From Mantamonas sphyraenae (taxonomy: Eukaryota > CRuMs > Mantamonadidae), in contig JAPMXV010000017.1 of NCBI GenBank assembly GCA_026936335.1, positions 186,001 through 250,000 on the forward strand: 64,000 nt of DNA, written 5' to 3'. Shown one piece after another: positions 10,953-21,713 of the stretch. The stretch's first letter is position 1; every line of letters starts with the position of its first letter. The translations under genes and the position numbers were made by a program. The notes beneath the pieces are model-generated. The model was not told the DNA's origin. It made no database searches and saw nothing but the letters and a program-made list of their open reading frames with translations.

Positions 10953-13900
10953 TCAGGTGTTGACCTTCTGCAGGTGATGGGGCCGGTGACCAAGAAGGAT
11001 GTAGCAAAGCCCAACCAGGCCAATGTTGAGGGCACCGTTTGCATCGCGATCAACGCAGCGTCGACGTTTGTCGGTGGTGGCTGGATTGATATTGCTTACA
11101 AGTGACATGGCTGTGCCATTCACCGTGGTTTGGTGTGTGCGAAGAAACGTCCTTTCGGAGCAGATGCACCGCTTGAGCCTTCCTAGTGGGGCGTGTGAGC
11201 CGAGGTGTGGTGCATAATCCATCTCTGCACCACAGTTGGCACACATCTTGGACGTGAAGAACTCGTTGCAGCGCAGGACGATGTGGGTCCGCGCCATGTA
11301 CTCGATGGCCTTTTTGAAACCCCCGCTCTCGCCTCGCCATGACACTGTGCCAACGATGTAGATGACCATCCTGGGTTTCTGATTGTCCCGAGGGCGGGAT
11401 GCACTGGCCATAAGCTGCTGCGTGTGTGCATGCCGTCGCGTCCTGTGCATCTTGCCCACTCGGCCGTCCGGGTCTGCCCCTGCCGCTGTGTGCCTCGCTA
11501 GGCTGTGTGTGTGGTCGTTCATCTTCTGCTCGTGATGTGGCAGGGTCGGGACATTCCACCATCTCCCGATAATGGCGTCCGCCCCTGCGGTCGCAGGCTC
11601 GAGTTGGGCACACAGCGCGTTCGTTTGGTACTTGCCCGGATCAATAAGACACAATTGAATGCGTGTCTCCAGAAGCGTCTTGGTGTCCAGGGTTTCCTGC
11701 TCCGTGAGCGCGGGGCGCAGGCGCAGGGTGTGAAGGTCAACTGCTGCCGGGTCTCCCGACGAGAGCGTGACACCCGCACTCTGCAGGCCATCCAGCACGT
11801 GGCGTCCTCCAAGCAGTTCACCAACGCGATGGTGGCCCAGCAGGTGGCACAGCCGGAGAACCGTGATCAGTTTGTCCTCGGCTTCGGCTTTGTCTTTCAA
11901 TGCCTTCCTGAGAAGAGGGAGAGCGTAGGCAAAGCTTCGTTCACTCGGTTCCACCAGCTCCAAGAGCGAAAACAGAGCTTGCTGGCGGTCCTTTGGGTCG
12001 GCCCAGAACCCCCTCAGCATGGAAATCACTCCTTGTGTGTGCCATCCCTGGGCCTTCGTGACCTTGCCCGCCACGATCATGGTGCCCGTCGTGGTGGCCA
12101 GCTTCCTCGCGGACAAGTTGGCCACCCGAGGGCAGAGCAAGAACAGCATTGCCGGGGCTGCATTGACACGCTGCCGTCTCGCCTCGCCCGACAGGGGATC
12201 GCCAAGGATGTTGTAGCGCGAGAAACGGTCCACTTGCTCGGCAACCAGCGCGGCAAGCGGGTGTGTTTCTTGAAACTGAAACGCCCACTCGATCACAGCG
12301 TTGTTGGCTCCTTCCACCTGCCTGTTGGGGACATCGTGCACCTTCTTGGCCACTTCCTTGTAGTTGTCCCCCAGCAGAGTGGACACGGGCCCGGAGTCGA
12401 GCAAAAGCAGCTGCACGTGCGGAGCAATGCAAACATCGGGACTCATGGATCGCTCCTTCTTTGGAAGGCCCACATTGTGGCCTTGCGCGACCGCACGGGA
12501 GAAGGTATTCCAGTCGGACGCATCATGCGCCTGTGACTTGCGGCCGAAGAAATTGTCGGCGTCGCCGAGTCCAGAAGCTAGCAGCTGCAACCGCAGTTCC
12601 TCAGCTTCACCATGGAAGGTGCTGTCATCGTGTCCGTTGCGACGGCCGAATTGTGTGTTGAGTTTGCGCAAACGTTGTTCAACAGCCACTTCGCCCTGGC
12701 CCAGAGCGTCTGCAATGGTGCGCACAGCGATGTCCTGCGGTACCGTTTGGATGGCAGGGAGCAGAGATTCCAGAGACTTGGACAGCTTGTACCGTGTGAG
12801 CACGCCGTTGACTTCACCTTGGATTTTGGTGGAGGACTCGGCAAGCGCACTCTTGGCCATACTCCACAGAGCCAACTGTTCATCAGTCCACAAGCGCCCC
12901 TCACTGTTGGGAGTGAGATCGAGCAGAACGTGATCGGCATCACCTGGCTCGCGCACGGTCCTCACCACACCCGGGACCGACCATGCTCTTGCCCACCCGT
13001 CGGTCGAGTCACGGATGACAAGGTAGCGATGGCTATCGTGTGCTGAGTTAAGGACTTTGCAAACGCGTTCCATGAAACTCTGCATGCGATTCTCGTGGTC
13101 GTAGAAGTACTCGGCAGTTTGGGGGGCAGCAGCGTGTTTTCGCTTTTTGCTGCGACCGCTGGTGCTTCTGCTGCTGCTGGTTGCCACGTTGCTGCTGCTG
13201 CTGGTTGCCTTGTTGCTGCTGCTGCTGCTGCTGGTTGCCACGTTGCTGCTGCTGCTGGTTGCCTTGTTGCTGCTGCTGCTGCTGCTGGTTGCCACGTTGC
13301 TGCTGCTGCTGGTTGCCTCGATGCTGCTGTTGCTGGCCGCGTTTGCGCTGGCCATACCGCGCTTTGACCTTCGTGGGCCATCGCTGAGGATGTCGTAGGA
13401 CAGGACGCGCTCACCGCGTTGGTGGAAGGCCAGCGCTGCGGCAGCGTACACCGCTCGTTCCACAAGCGCAACCTGTTTTCCGACCTCGACAAGGACACTC
13501 TGCGCGCCATAGTCACCACCTTTCCCACCGCTCAGGTCGACTGTGCGTCTTGAGTCGAATGGCACCACCCCATACGGGTGCACTTTCCCTTTGGGGCCCT
13601 GTGCAGACTCGGCCATCTCGACGAACTTTTCCTCAACCTTGTGTTCAAGGTCCTGGCGCTTGGTTGCGCGCGCGTGCAGTTGCAGATCGTTGGCCAGGCT
13701 GCTGGTTAACTCAGCCCCCAGTTCCAGAGCCTCGGCTTCGCCCTCCTTCAACTGCGTCACCTGCTTCATGGCAATCTCAACGCGTCTCTCGGCCTCGGAC
13801 GCCGCCGCCGCCGTTTGCTCCGTGGATGCACTGTACTTGGACACACCCGCGGCAGCGCAGTTCGTCAGATAACATGCGATGCCGATGAGAACGCCTGCGT

Positions 13901-16511
13901 TCTCCTCGGCACCCTCGACGACCAGGTCTGTGGTGTTGTTGACGCGCACGACGCTGAACCGCGCGTACCGCATGACGTCTTGGTAGAAGTCATCTTCCAG
14001 TGTTGCTCGGAGCCACTCGATTCCATGCATAGGGAACGCACGTTTGTACAGTGTGACGTCACCACGACGGCTTTGGCGGCCAGCTGCAAGCAGCTCATGA
14101 TCCTCTTGCTGCGTCTCCTCCTGGGCCCCCTCCTCGTTCTCGGTCAGGCCATTTTCCTGTGCCTCCGTGCCTTCCTGGTAGTCCAAAGGAGCCGTGACCC
14201 AGTTGCGTGCAAACGGGTTGCTCGTAGCCACTTCCCACCCGCGGACTTTCACCTTCACCTTCTTCCTCCGTTTCCCCTTACCCAAACCTGGCTGCAGCAG
14301 TTGCACGTGTTCGACAGGTACATGAGCACATTTCCCATCTGCAAACTGCACGTTGGACCCATCCTCTTCTGCGATGAACGCCCGTGAGCTGCCGTCCACT
14401 GCCACATATAGTTTCCACCGCTTGGTTGCGCTGTTCAGGTTGCGCACCAGTGCAGCGACCTCATCAGACGTGAACGCTTTTCCAAAGTACGTACGAGCCT
14501 CCATGGTGGAAACCAGGGTCGTGCTGTTGTACCCCATCTCGGAAACGAGGACCCAAAGTTCGTCGTACTGGTCCTGATCCCACTTCTGCGGCACCTCCTC
14601 CCCCTGCCCATTCTCCTGCCCATCCTCCTGCTGCCCAACCACCTCTGACCCGCTCTCCTCCTGCTGCTCAACCTCCTGCAGCCTGTCCTCCTCTGACACG
14701 CTCTCCTCCTGCTGCTCAACCTCCTGCAGCCTGTCCTCCTCTGACACGCTCTCCTCCTGCTGCTCAACCTCCTCTGGCCCACTCTCGTCCAGACCCAACT
14801 CGCGCCTCGCGCGCATAAAACGCGACGTCCACAGAGACATGTCTTCATCCGTTGCACCCTGTTCATGCTCCTCTAGCCATTTGTAGGTACCAGGGTTGCG
14901 CAGGGCCAGCACACGCTTCCAATGCTCACGTGCAGGCTGCCTGGCATCCTGCGGTTCCAAAAAGTCACGTCCAAGTTCTTCCACAACCCCAGCCTCTTGA
15001 GCTTTACGAGCGAGTTCTTCCACAACCCCAGCCTCTTGAGCTTTACGAGCAAATTCTTCCACGAATTCTTCCACAAGCCCAGCCTCTTGAGCTTTCCGTG
15101 CGAGTGCCAAGGGGACACGCAGCCATGTGGTGCTAATATCACCACGTCCAGCCAACAGTGCCACCTGGGCAGCCCTTTTCCGCTCCGCAACGTTCACAGC
15201 ACACCACGCAAATGTGGTTGGATGGACGACGTAGAGGGTTCTGCACGTTTGAGGTGCACAAAAGAAGAAGTCCGAATCCACTGCGACAACAACGAAAGTG
15301 CTCTCTGTCGTCTGAAAAGATTCGACGATGGCATCATCCGCAGATTTTCCTTCCTGAGACACAATCACGGTGTTGTCGCTGTCGTTGAAGCGTTGCATCA
15401 GTGCATCCGTGAGCTGCACATACGCCTCTTCCTTCGCCAGGGGTTTCTCAGGTTTCTGAGTGTGTGCGTGTGTGCGTGTGTGCGTGTCAGTTTTGCGGAT
15501 TGTCCAAATCCCCAATATTGCCTCCACCCCCATACCTCCAGGTCTTTTGCAACACTCTGGGCCATTTTTCGCACAGTGTGCATCATGTGTGCAGGTCGCT
15601 TGGGGTCATTGGGGTCGAACAGGGCCCTGTGCCTGTCTACGTGGACATGCAGCGTTGTGTCGATGTTGGATGGCAAGGAAGTCAGCAAATCCTCGACGTC
15701 GTCGCAGATCGTTGCGCAGGCCTTCTCAAGTGCTTCACTGGTTGGAGGTTTGCCTCCGTGGCCATGTAGGCCGGCAGGATAGTCTGGGCAGTGAGAAAGC
15801 GGTGTGTAAGCGATGCGCGCGACGTCTTCGATCCCCCCCCCCCCCCACATGTCCCAGATGCCTGGGGCGCAAATGAGACTTCAGAGGTGCATGCTTGGGC
15901 GTGCTACCCGTGTCTCTGCACATTCACAGGCATCATACTCGACATCCATATGCACACGTCACAACGTTCTTCGCGCGCAGCAACCCAAAAACACCACACT
16001 TACACTGGGGTCCGAGATCCAATGCCACAAGCATGCGACCGTCGTAGCTACTGGTTCCAATGTCGTCACTCTCGGCCATGGCGTGGTCACTTGTGGCGGC
16101 ATGGGCATGAGCCTGGATTTGCTTCAGTGCGTCGCCAACACTCTCTGCGGAGGCGCTGTGTGACTGGGCGATCACCTGATCCCTAATGCCGGTCTTTGGT
16201 TGGCTGTACCTCTTGCGTGGGTACACCTGGCCCCATGATCCAAGTTCGGCACGCTGGTGATCAAAGATGTCCAGATCCAGCACCGCAAATTTGTTTCCAA
16301 GCCGATTCACTGGCAAATCGTGCAGCGTAGCACTGGACACGTGTGGCAGTGATAAAACACTGCGTTTTGCCGACTCAGCGACCTTCCTCTCATTCTGGGT
16401 GAGCCTGCCCATTTTTCGGTGTCTTGCCTCTTCCAGCGCAACGGCTTGGTCATCCACAAACATCCGGTGAGGATCATCAACATCGCCAGTCAACGTGTGG
16501 GCTGGTCGCAT
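10953..16511 (-). CDS. Giant FEN1/PIN-like plus Fanzor (TnpB-like) nuclease fusion
   Basis: Three exons, 16511..16004, 15783..15536 and 15455..10953, joined in frame to 1752 aa. The C-terminus has the signature of Fanzor/TnpB: a zinc ribbon with CANC at 1657-1660 and a later CIC pair, preceded by 'NEFFTSKMC' (RuvC-II E1650). It is followed by 'CVDRDANGALNIG' (RuvC-III D1723). 'CLIDPGKYQTN' (D1524) is the best RuvC-I candidate. The N-terminal 370 residues resemble a FEN1/XPG (PIN-fold) nuclease: 'MLVALDLGPQYY', 'GKSADDAIVES' (D292, D293), 'VVVAVDSDFFF' (D312, D314) and 'LLAGRGDIS'. Between them are three 'ARKAQEAGxVEE' repeats, three 'EVEQQEESxSEEDRLQ' repeats (14640-14770) and an Asn/Ala/Thr/Ser minisatellite (13150-13330). 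The start at 16511 is the first ATG after an in-frame stop. No transposon ends are seen. A DNA-cleaving role is inferred. Confidence 0.75.
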
Positions 16512-16893
16512 GACCACATGAGCGTCTCAATTGAGTGCGTGAGGCAAACCAAATTCACGGCAAAGTCTGCACTGTGGCATCGGCACACTCCACGTCCTGT
16601 TCGCTCCACGAGTGTGACTGGACAAGCGCCGTGTACTCGTCAAGATGATGATAGCTTGTCTTGACCTACTGTCATCATGGGATTCTCAATGTATTCGATG
16701 CTTTGGAGGGCGCAAAGGGCGGGGAGCAGCCACATCCGCTATTCGTGGACAGGAACGGGCCATGGGGATGGGAATACAGGATTGAATCATTGATCACCAG
16801 AGAAAATGGCCTTCTTGTGAATCTCACTCGCAAAGCACCGGCGTCGCAATGAAACGGGCGTCGCAGCAAAAAGGTTCGCTCAAACGAAAATCC
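16512..16893. other. Intergenic region upstream of the Fanzor-like gene
   Basis: 382 bp between the putative start of the Fanzor-like gene and the stop of the TRA2-like gene. I see no tRNA, no terminal inverted repeat matching the other side of the Fanzor-like gene, and no open frame with recognisable content. It should contain the promoter of the Fanzor-like gene and the TRA2 3' end. Confidence 0.4.
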
Positions 16894-18135
16894 CTATCTG
16901 TATGGTGCGTTTGCAGCTGCACTCGACTTTTCGCTGCGTCGGTCGTACTGGTCATCGTACGACTTGCCGCTGCCGTAGTCACGATCCCGTGGATCGTAGC
17001 TCGGTTCGTCGCGGGCACTGCTGCTGCTGCTGCTGCGATCATAGTCGCGGTCACGCGGATCGTAGCTGGGTTCCCGACGATCGTAGTCACGGTCTCGTGG
17101 GTCGTAGCTGTCCCTGCGATCGTAGCTGTCGCGGCGATCGTAGCCACGGTCGTAGTCGCCGCGTCGGTCGTAGTCACGTCGATCGTAGCCACGGTCGTAG
17201 TCACGACGGTCATAGTCACGACGGTCATAGTCACGTCGGTCATAATCACGTCGGTCGTAGTCACGTCGGTCGTAGCCACGGTCGTAGCCGCCGCCGTAGC
17301 CACGGTCGTAGCCACGATCACGATCGTATCGTCGTCGTCCACCGCCGCCGCCGCCGTTGCGGTAGCGTGCCTTTTCCGCCACACCGCCACCCAAGTACTG
17401 GCCTGGGGTCGGTGAGCGAGGGCGTGTGCGCTTGGCCTTCTGGATGACCAGCGTGCGGCCGTCCCAGTCGGCTCCGTCCAACGCGCGAATCGCTGCGTTG
17501 GCCTCCTCGTCCGTCTCAAACATAACGAACGCAAAGCCACGCGGGCGTCCCGAGCGAGGTTCCACCACCACACTCGCCTTGACAATCTGTGGCGTGCCAC
17601 CCCTGCGTGTCAGTTATTGCTCCACCTCTTTCTTCTGCCCCGGTTGCAGCTCCTTTGCCAGTTGGAGGGAAAAAATGCGCGGTGGAACCGGCCAAAAGCT
17701 TACCCTGCCAAACTCCTCAAACTTGGCGTACAGGTCTGCGTCGCGGTGGTGCTGAGACACACCGGACACATACAGGTTGCTGCCTTCTCCCAGCTCCTTT
17801 TCGTTGAGCTTGGTGCGGTCGGTGGCCCCCGAGCGGCCGTTGTCGTTGTCGCCATCCGCTCCTCCTCGGCCGCCGCTGACATCCTCCGCCTGGGTGTCGC
17901 TGTTGCCCACCAGATCGTCCCCGCTGCCACTGCTGTTGTTCCCTGCCTCCCTGTGTCGGTTGTCCTCGTCGTCATCCTCCTCTGCGTTGTTGCTCGTGTC
18001 CACCTCGGCCTGCTGGGCCTGCGTCTGCTCAGCTTCCGTCGTCGTCGTCGTCTCCTCCTGCGTCGTTTCTTCCGGCTGTGAAGTCTGCGGCTCCTCCGTT
18101 GCTGCGTCGCTCTGTGAATGTGTGGTCCGTTGCAT
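16894..18135 (-). CDS. TRA2: TRA2-like RRM splicing regulator with Arg/Asp/Tyr-repeat tail
   Basis: Two exons, 18135..17704 and 17586..16894, with a 117-bp intron splitting the RRM; 374 aa. The RRM is complete after splicing: RNP2 in 'SNLYVSGVSQHHRDADLY', RNP1 in 'GRPRGFAFVMFE'. The sequence just after it, 'KRTRPRSPTPGQYLGG', matches the conserved TRA2 linker ('KRPHTPTPG.Y.G'), which distinguishes this from other RRM proteins. The N-terminus is acidic, Gln/Thr-rich and disordered. The C-terminus is an array of 'YDRRD' units and then 'DPRDRDYDR' units (DNA repeats at about 17050-17330), replacing the usual RS domain. Expected role is binding of purine-rich exonic enhancers. Start chosen at the first ATG of the frame; the upstream codons extending the frame are GTG. 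Confidence 0.85.
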
Positions 18136-18451
18136 GCGCCGTGTCCGCGTGTGCCCCCGTGTGTCAGCAGAAGAAAACGGTGCTGCCTTGGCTTCCACAG
18201 CCCCGGAAACGGCGCCTCTAGACAGCGGATTGGCTGATCTCCTGGCTCAGCAAAGTTGAGAAGGTTTTGTCCACATGTGCTCGCACGGGTCACCTGTGTG
18301 CCCGTGCGTTCAGAGAACTTTGAAAGAATAAAGCATCATTGCCCAGCGTCCGCGTGCATCCACCCTGCCTCTGCCACTGCCTCGTCCACCTACCATTTTG
18401 GAATGGCCGTGACGGCGTCCAGTTTGCGGCCCCGCACCCACAACCACCCGC
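18136..18451. promoter_or_regulatory. Divergent intergenic region between TRA2 and SNRNP40
   Basis: 316 bp between two splicing-factor genes transcribed away from each other, so both promoters should be here. No TATA box or other recognised element. A bidirectional promoter co-regulating two spliceosomal genes is an inference from layout alone. Confidence 0.35.
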
Positions 18452-19845
18452 ATGTCCTCCTCCTCCTCCGCCAGTGCCCCGGCTGCTGGCCCTCGCAAGC
18501 GCAAGCTAGAGTCTGCCGGAGCCCTGATTGTGAAAAAGGCCAAGGGATCCGACAGCAAGGCGCTGATCAAGGTGAGCAGCGCGCGCATTGCTCTCGCTCT
18601 TTGCCTTTGCGCACCTCACACACACTCACACACACCCGTCCCCTTTGCACATCGCAACCACTCACATCCGCACCCTTGCTCACACTGCAATCAGACAATC
18701 AAGCGCACATCGGGCCTGCAGTCACCCATCATGAAACTGGAAGGACATGGGGTGCGTTTTCCGCCAAGTCTCGTCCCAGCCTCTCCTTGCAACTCAACGC
18801 CGCCACTGACACTCACAGGGCGCCCTCTGCCCTTTTCTCACAGGCCGCCGTGTACAGCATCGAGTTTGACCACAGTGGGTCGCACCTCGCCAGTGCCTCG
18901 TTTGACCAGGAAATTTGTGAGTGGACGAGAATGCGGCGCCACCCCGTTGCTTTGCTCACTTTGCTTGCTGCTGCTTGCTCACACCACCACCATCACACCC
19001 CGGTTGCAGATCTGTGGAATGTGTACGGAGACTGTCGAAGCTACTCTGTGCTCAAAGGACACAAGCAAGCGGTGACACAGGTGCGCTGGACTGTGGATGA
19101 CCAGTACCTGGTGTCGTCGTCGGCAGACACCACACTGGCAGCCTGGAGCCACGAAACAGGACAATGTTACCGCCGCCTGCGTGGCCATGACAAGTATGTG
19201 CACGGTTGTGACGTGGCACAGCGTGGCAGCATGCTGGTGGCCTCTGCAGGCGAGGACGGCTCTGCACGCCTGTGGGACGTCCGCTCCAAGGACATTGTGG
19301 CCCAGTTTGAACATGAGTACGCCGTCACAGCCGTGGCCTTTGCCCAGGATGCTCAGCAACTGTTTACTGGCAATCTGGATGGTGTGGTGCGAGCCTGGGA
19401 CCTGCGCAAGAACGAACTGGAGTACGAGCTCCAGCAGCACACAAACATTATCACGGGTCTAGCGGTGTCCCCCGATGGCACCCATTTGTTGTCCAATGCT
19501 ACCGACAACCAGGTGTGCATGTGGGACGTCCAGGCCTACGCCCCGGACAACCGCTTTGTCCGCGCCTTTCACGGCGCCAAACACAACTTTGAACGCCTGC
19601 TCATCCGCTGCGCGTGGAGCGCAGACGGCTCCATGGTTGCCTCTGGCTCGGCCGATCGCTTCCTGTACGTGTGGAGTGCCGAGGACGCAAAGGTGTCCTA
19701 CAAACTCCCAGGCCACGAAGGAACTGTCACAGACGTCGCCTTTCATCCCAAAGAACCCATTGTGGCTTCCAGTGCCACCGACAAATACATCTTTCTGGGT
19801 GAGTTGGACCCGTCCAACAACGACGACGACGACGAGGAGCTGTGA
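18452..19845 (+). CDS. SNRNP40: U5 snRNP 40-kDa WD40 protein
   Basis: Four exons, 18452..18571, 18695..18751, 18844..18916 and 19010..19845, all GT..AG, giving 361 aa (human 357). After a basic nuclear-type N-terminus the protein has 'KRTSGLQSPIMKLEGHG' and then seven WD40 blades. Hallmarks shared with human U5-40K are 'LWNVYGDC', 'GSADRFLYVWSAEDAKVSYKLPGHEG' in shorter pieces, 'LLSNATDNQVCMWDVQ' and the terminal 'AFHPKEPIVASSATDKYIFLGEL'. The third splice turns the retained-intron reading into 'EIYLWNVYGD', which confirms the junction. It acts in U5 snRNP, next to PRP8 and BRR2. It ends 59 bp from the convergent F-box/TMEM185 gene. Confidence 0.96.
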
Positions 19846-19904
19846 CTGTGAGTGAGTGGAGGAGAGTTGCAAACAAAAGCGTTGATTGTGTGATGCTGGA
19901 CCCT

Positions 19905-21329
19905 TCACCAGTCGTCATTGTTGACCAGGGTGCTGGTGAGCCCAATGACCATGATGGTGACGTAAAACAGGGAAATGGCGCTGATGAGAGGTGCCATGAG
20001 CTCCATGGGGGTCACCTTGTAGATGCCCGTGGAGGTGGTGCACACCAGCACGGCAAACAGTGAGATCATGCAGTAGATGAGGTACATGATGAAACTCTCG
20101 GTGGAGCGGAGGTAGGAGACAAGGAGGTTGGAGAGGAAGAGGACGGGAAAGGTCATGAGCGGGCCCATGGCCAGCCAGATGTCCGTGATCATGCCGTCGA
20201 GATACATGGGCAGAGTGATGGAAAACATGCAGAGGGAGGCAATGGCCAGCAGTTTGCAGATGCCGTTGAAGCAGTCTGAGACACTGTAGCCATCGTAGAT
20301 CCAGTTGAGGCAGCCGGTTTGGCAGGTGCACAGGCAACGCGAGGGCACCACGTCGTCGTAGTCATCATACTCCAGCAACGCCAGTTTCGGGAAGCTGTCA
20401 CGCATCATGTACATGGTAAAGCCGCACATGGCGCAGCTGGCCATGGTGAGAAAGACCCAGAGGGGCACAAAGAGCTCAGTCCAGAGGACGTCGGGCAGCA
20501 CACCGTCGAGCTTGAGACCGACGAGGAGGGGAAACAGCAGAAAGACGCCCAGGATGAGAGGGGTGGTGCAACACACCAGCAGACAGAACTTGGTTCGGAC
20601 GGGACCACTCCAGCTCCACTCCACCTCCTCTTCGTAGAACATGAACCAGAACCAGGTGACAAAGCCGAGCACCAGGAGGAAGTACGGGGAGAACAGGGCA
20701 GTCCAGGGCAGCCAGTCGAGGTCGCCCTGGAGTTTAAAGGCAATGAGGATGGGGATGAGGAGGAGGAAGAACACGAGGGAGACAGAGACCACCAGGGCGA
20801 TGGGGCCGCAGATCAGAATGGCCAGTAGGTAGCACAGTGACACACACACCTCGCTGGCACTGAACGAGCTCATGGAACAGCAATCAAGGACAAACTGCCC
20901 ACAGGCATTGATGTGTTTCTGGGCCCTGACGGCGAAGCGGTTGAGGTCGCGCTCGCGAGCCGCCTCTCGCTCCTGAGCCTGCTGCTGCTCCACAGCGCGC
21001 ACCTGGTCCTCCATGATCAATTTCTTGTAGTTGAGGCTGGCGTTGTATGATGCACCCGATTGGTTGCCCTGCACATAGCTCATAAAGTTGAACTCGGATG
21101 ACTGGTCGCGCTGGTACAGCGCGTGCCACACGCGGTTGTCGTTGCAAAAGTAGCGCAGGTATTGGCACGTTGCGCCCAGGTGATTGACGCTGTACTTGTC
21201 CAGTTTGCCCACAATGGTCAGGAGGATCTCTGAGCGCACGCAGGAACACACACATGCGCCCATTGTCGTGTCAGCGAGGATAAAGGAGCGAATTCTCCGC
21301 AAGCAAGTGAACAAGCCCCTCCGAGCCCG

Positions 21330-21368
<39 letters not shown>

Positions 21369-21692
21369 GCACGCCGGAACGTAGAGTCAACGTCGTCCAG
21401 TGCTTGGCCAGTCACAGGCACAGTGGATTGGGCCACCTCCTTTTGCTGTGCTGATTGTGAACCACTTACCTGGGGGCATGATGAAAATCCAAGCGTCGTC
21501 ATCCTGGAGCTCGGTGAGGGTTTCCTGCAAGGCGAGCGACTCCTCAGACAGGATGCCCGAGGGCTCTGCGTTGAGGCCCTCCTCAACGTCGAGCAACGAG
21601 GTCGAGTCGCTGATGATGCCATCTTCTTTGTGGCCGGCATCGTCCTCGAGTTCGAGTTCGTCGTCCAGCGGGACGGTCGCCAGGTTCGCCAT
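19905..21692 (-). CDS. F-box protein fused to TMEM185/fragile-X-F-type multispanning membrane domain
   Basis: Two exons, 21692..21470 and 21229..19905, 515 aa. Splicing (donor GTAAGTG at 21469, acceptor at 21230) joins 'DDAWIFIMPP' to 'EILLTIVGKLDKYSV' and creates a canonical F-box ('PPEILLTIVGKL...LGATCQYLR...VWHALYQRD', residues about 70-120). Without the splice the F-box lacks its first helix. A charged helix follows, then about ten hydrophobic segments arranged like the TMEM185 (transmembrane fragile-X-F) family, with paired aromatic/acidic loops. An F-box at the cytosolic N-terminus of a polytopic membrane protein suggests a membrane-tethered SCF ubiquitin-ligase adaptor. That is inference from architecture. 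A 36-bp CA microsatellite lies in the intron. Its start codon is 21 bp from that of the divergent TPR gene. Confidence 0.85.
21331..21366. repeat. (CA)18 microsatellite in an intron
   Basis: Eighteen uninterrupted CA units on the plus strand, inside the only intron of the F-box/TMEM185 gene, read as TG in the transcript. CA/TG tracts recur in introns and flanks throughout the window. Confidence 0.98.
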
Positions 21693-21713
21693 CGCAAAGT
21701 TTTCGTTGGCGCC
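21693..21713. promoter_or_regulatory. 21-bp gap between divergent start codons
   Basis: Only 21 bp separate the ATG of the F-box/TMEM185 gene (minus) from the ATG of the TPR gene (plus). Unless both mRNAs are nearly leaderless, each promoter and 5' leader must overlap the first exon of the other gene. No motif seen. Confidence 0.45.

Noticed and set aside
10953-16511. An intact mobile element around the Fanzor-like gene.
   Set aside because: I compared both flanks by eye and found no terminal inverted repeats, target-site duplication or second transposase. Neighbouring NDC80 and TRA2 genes are tightly packed and intact.
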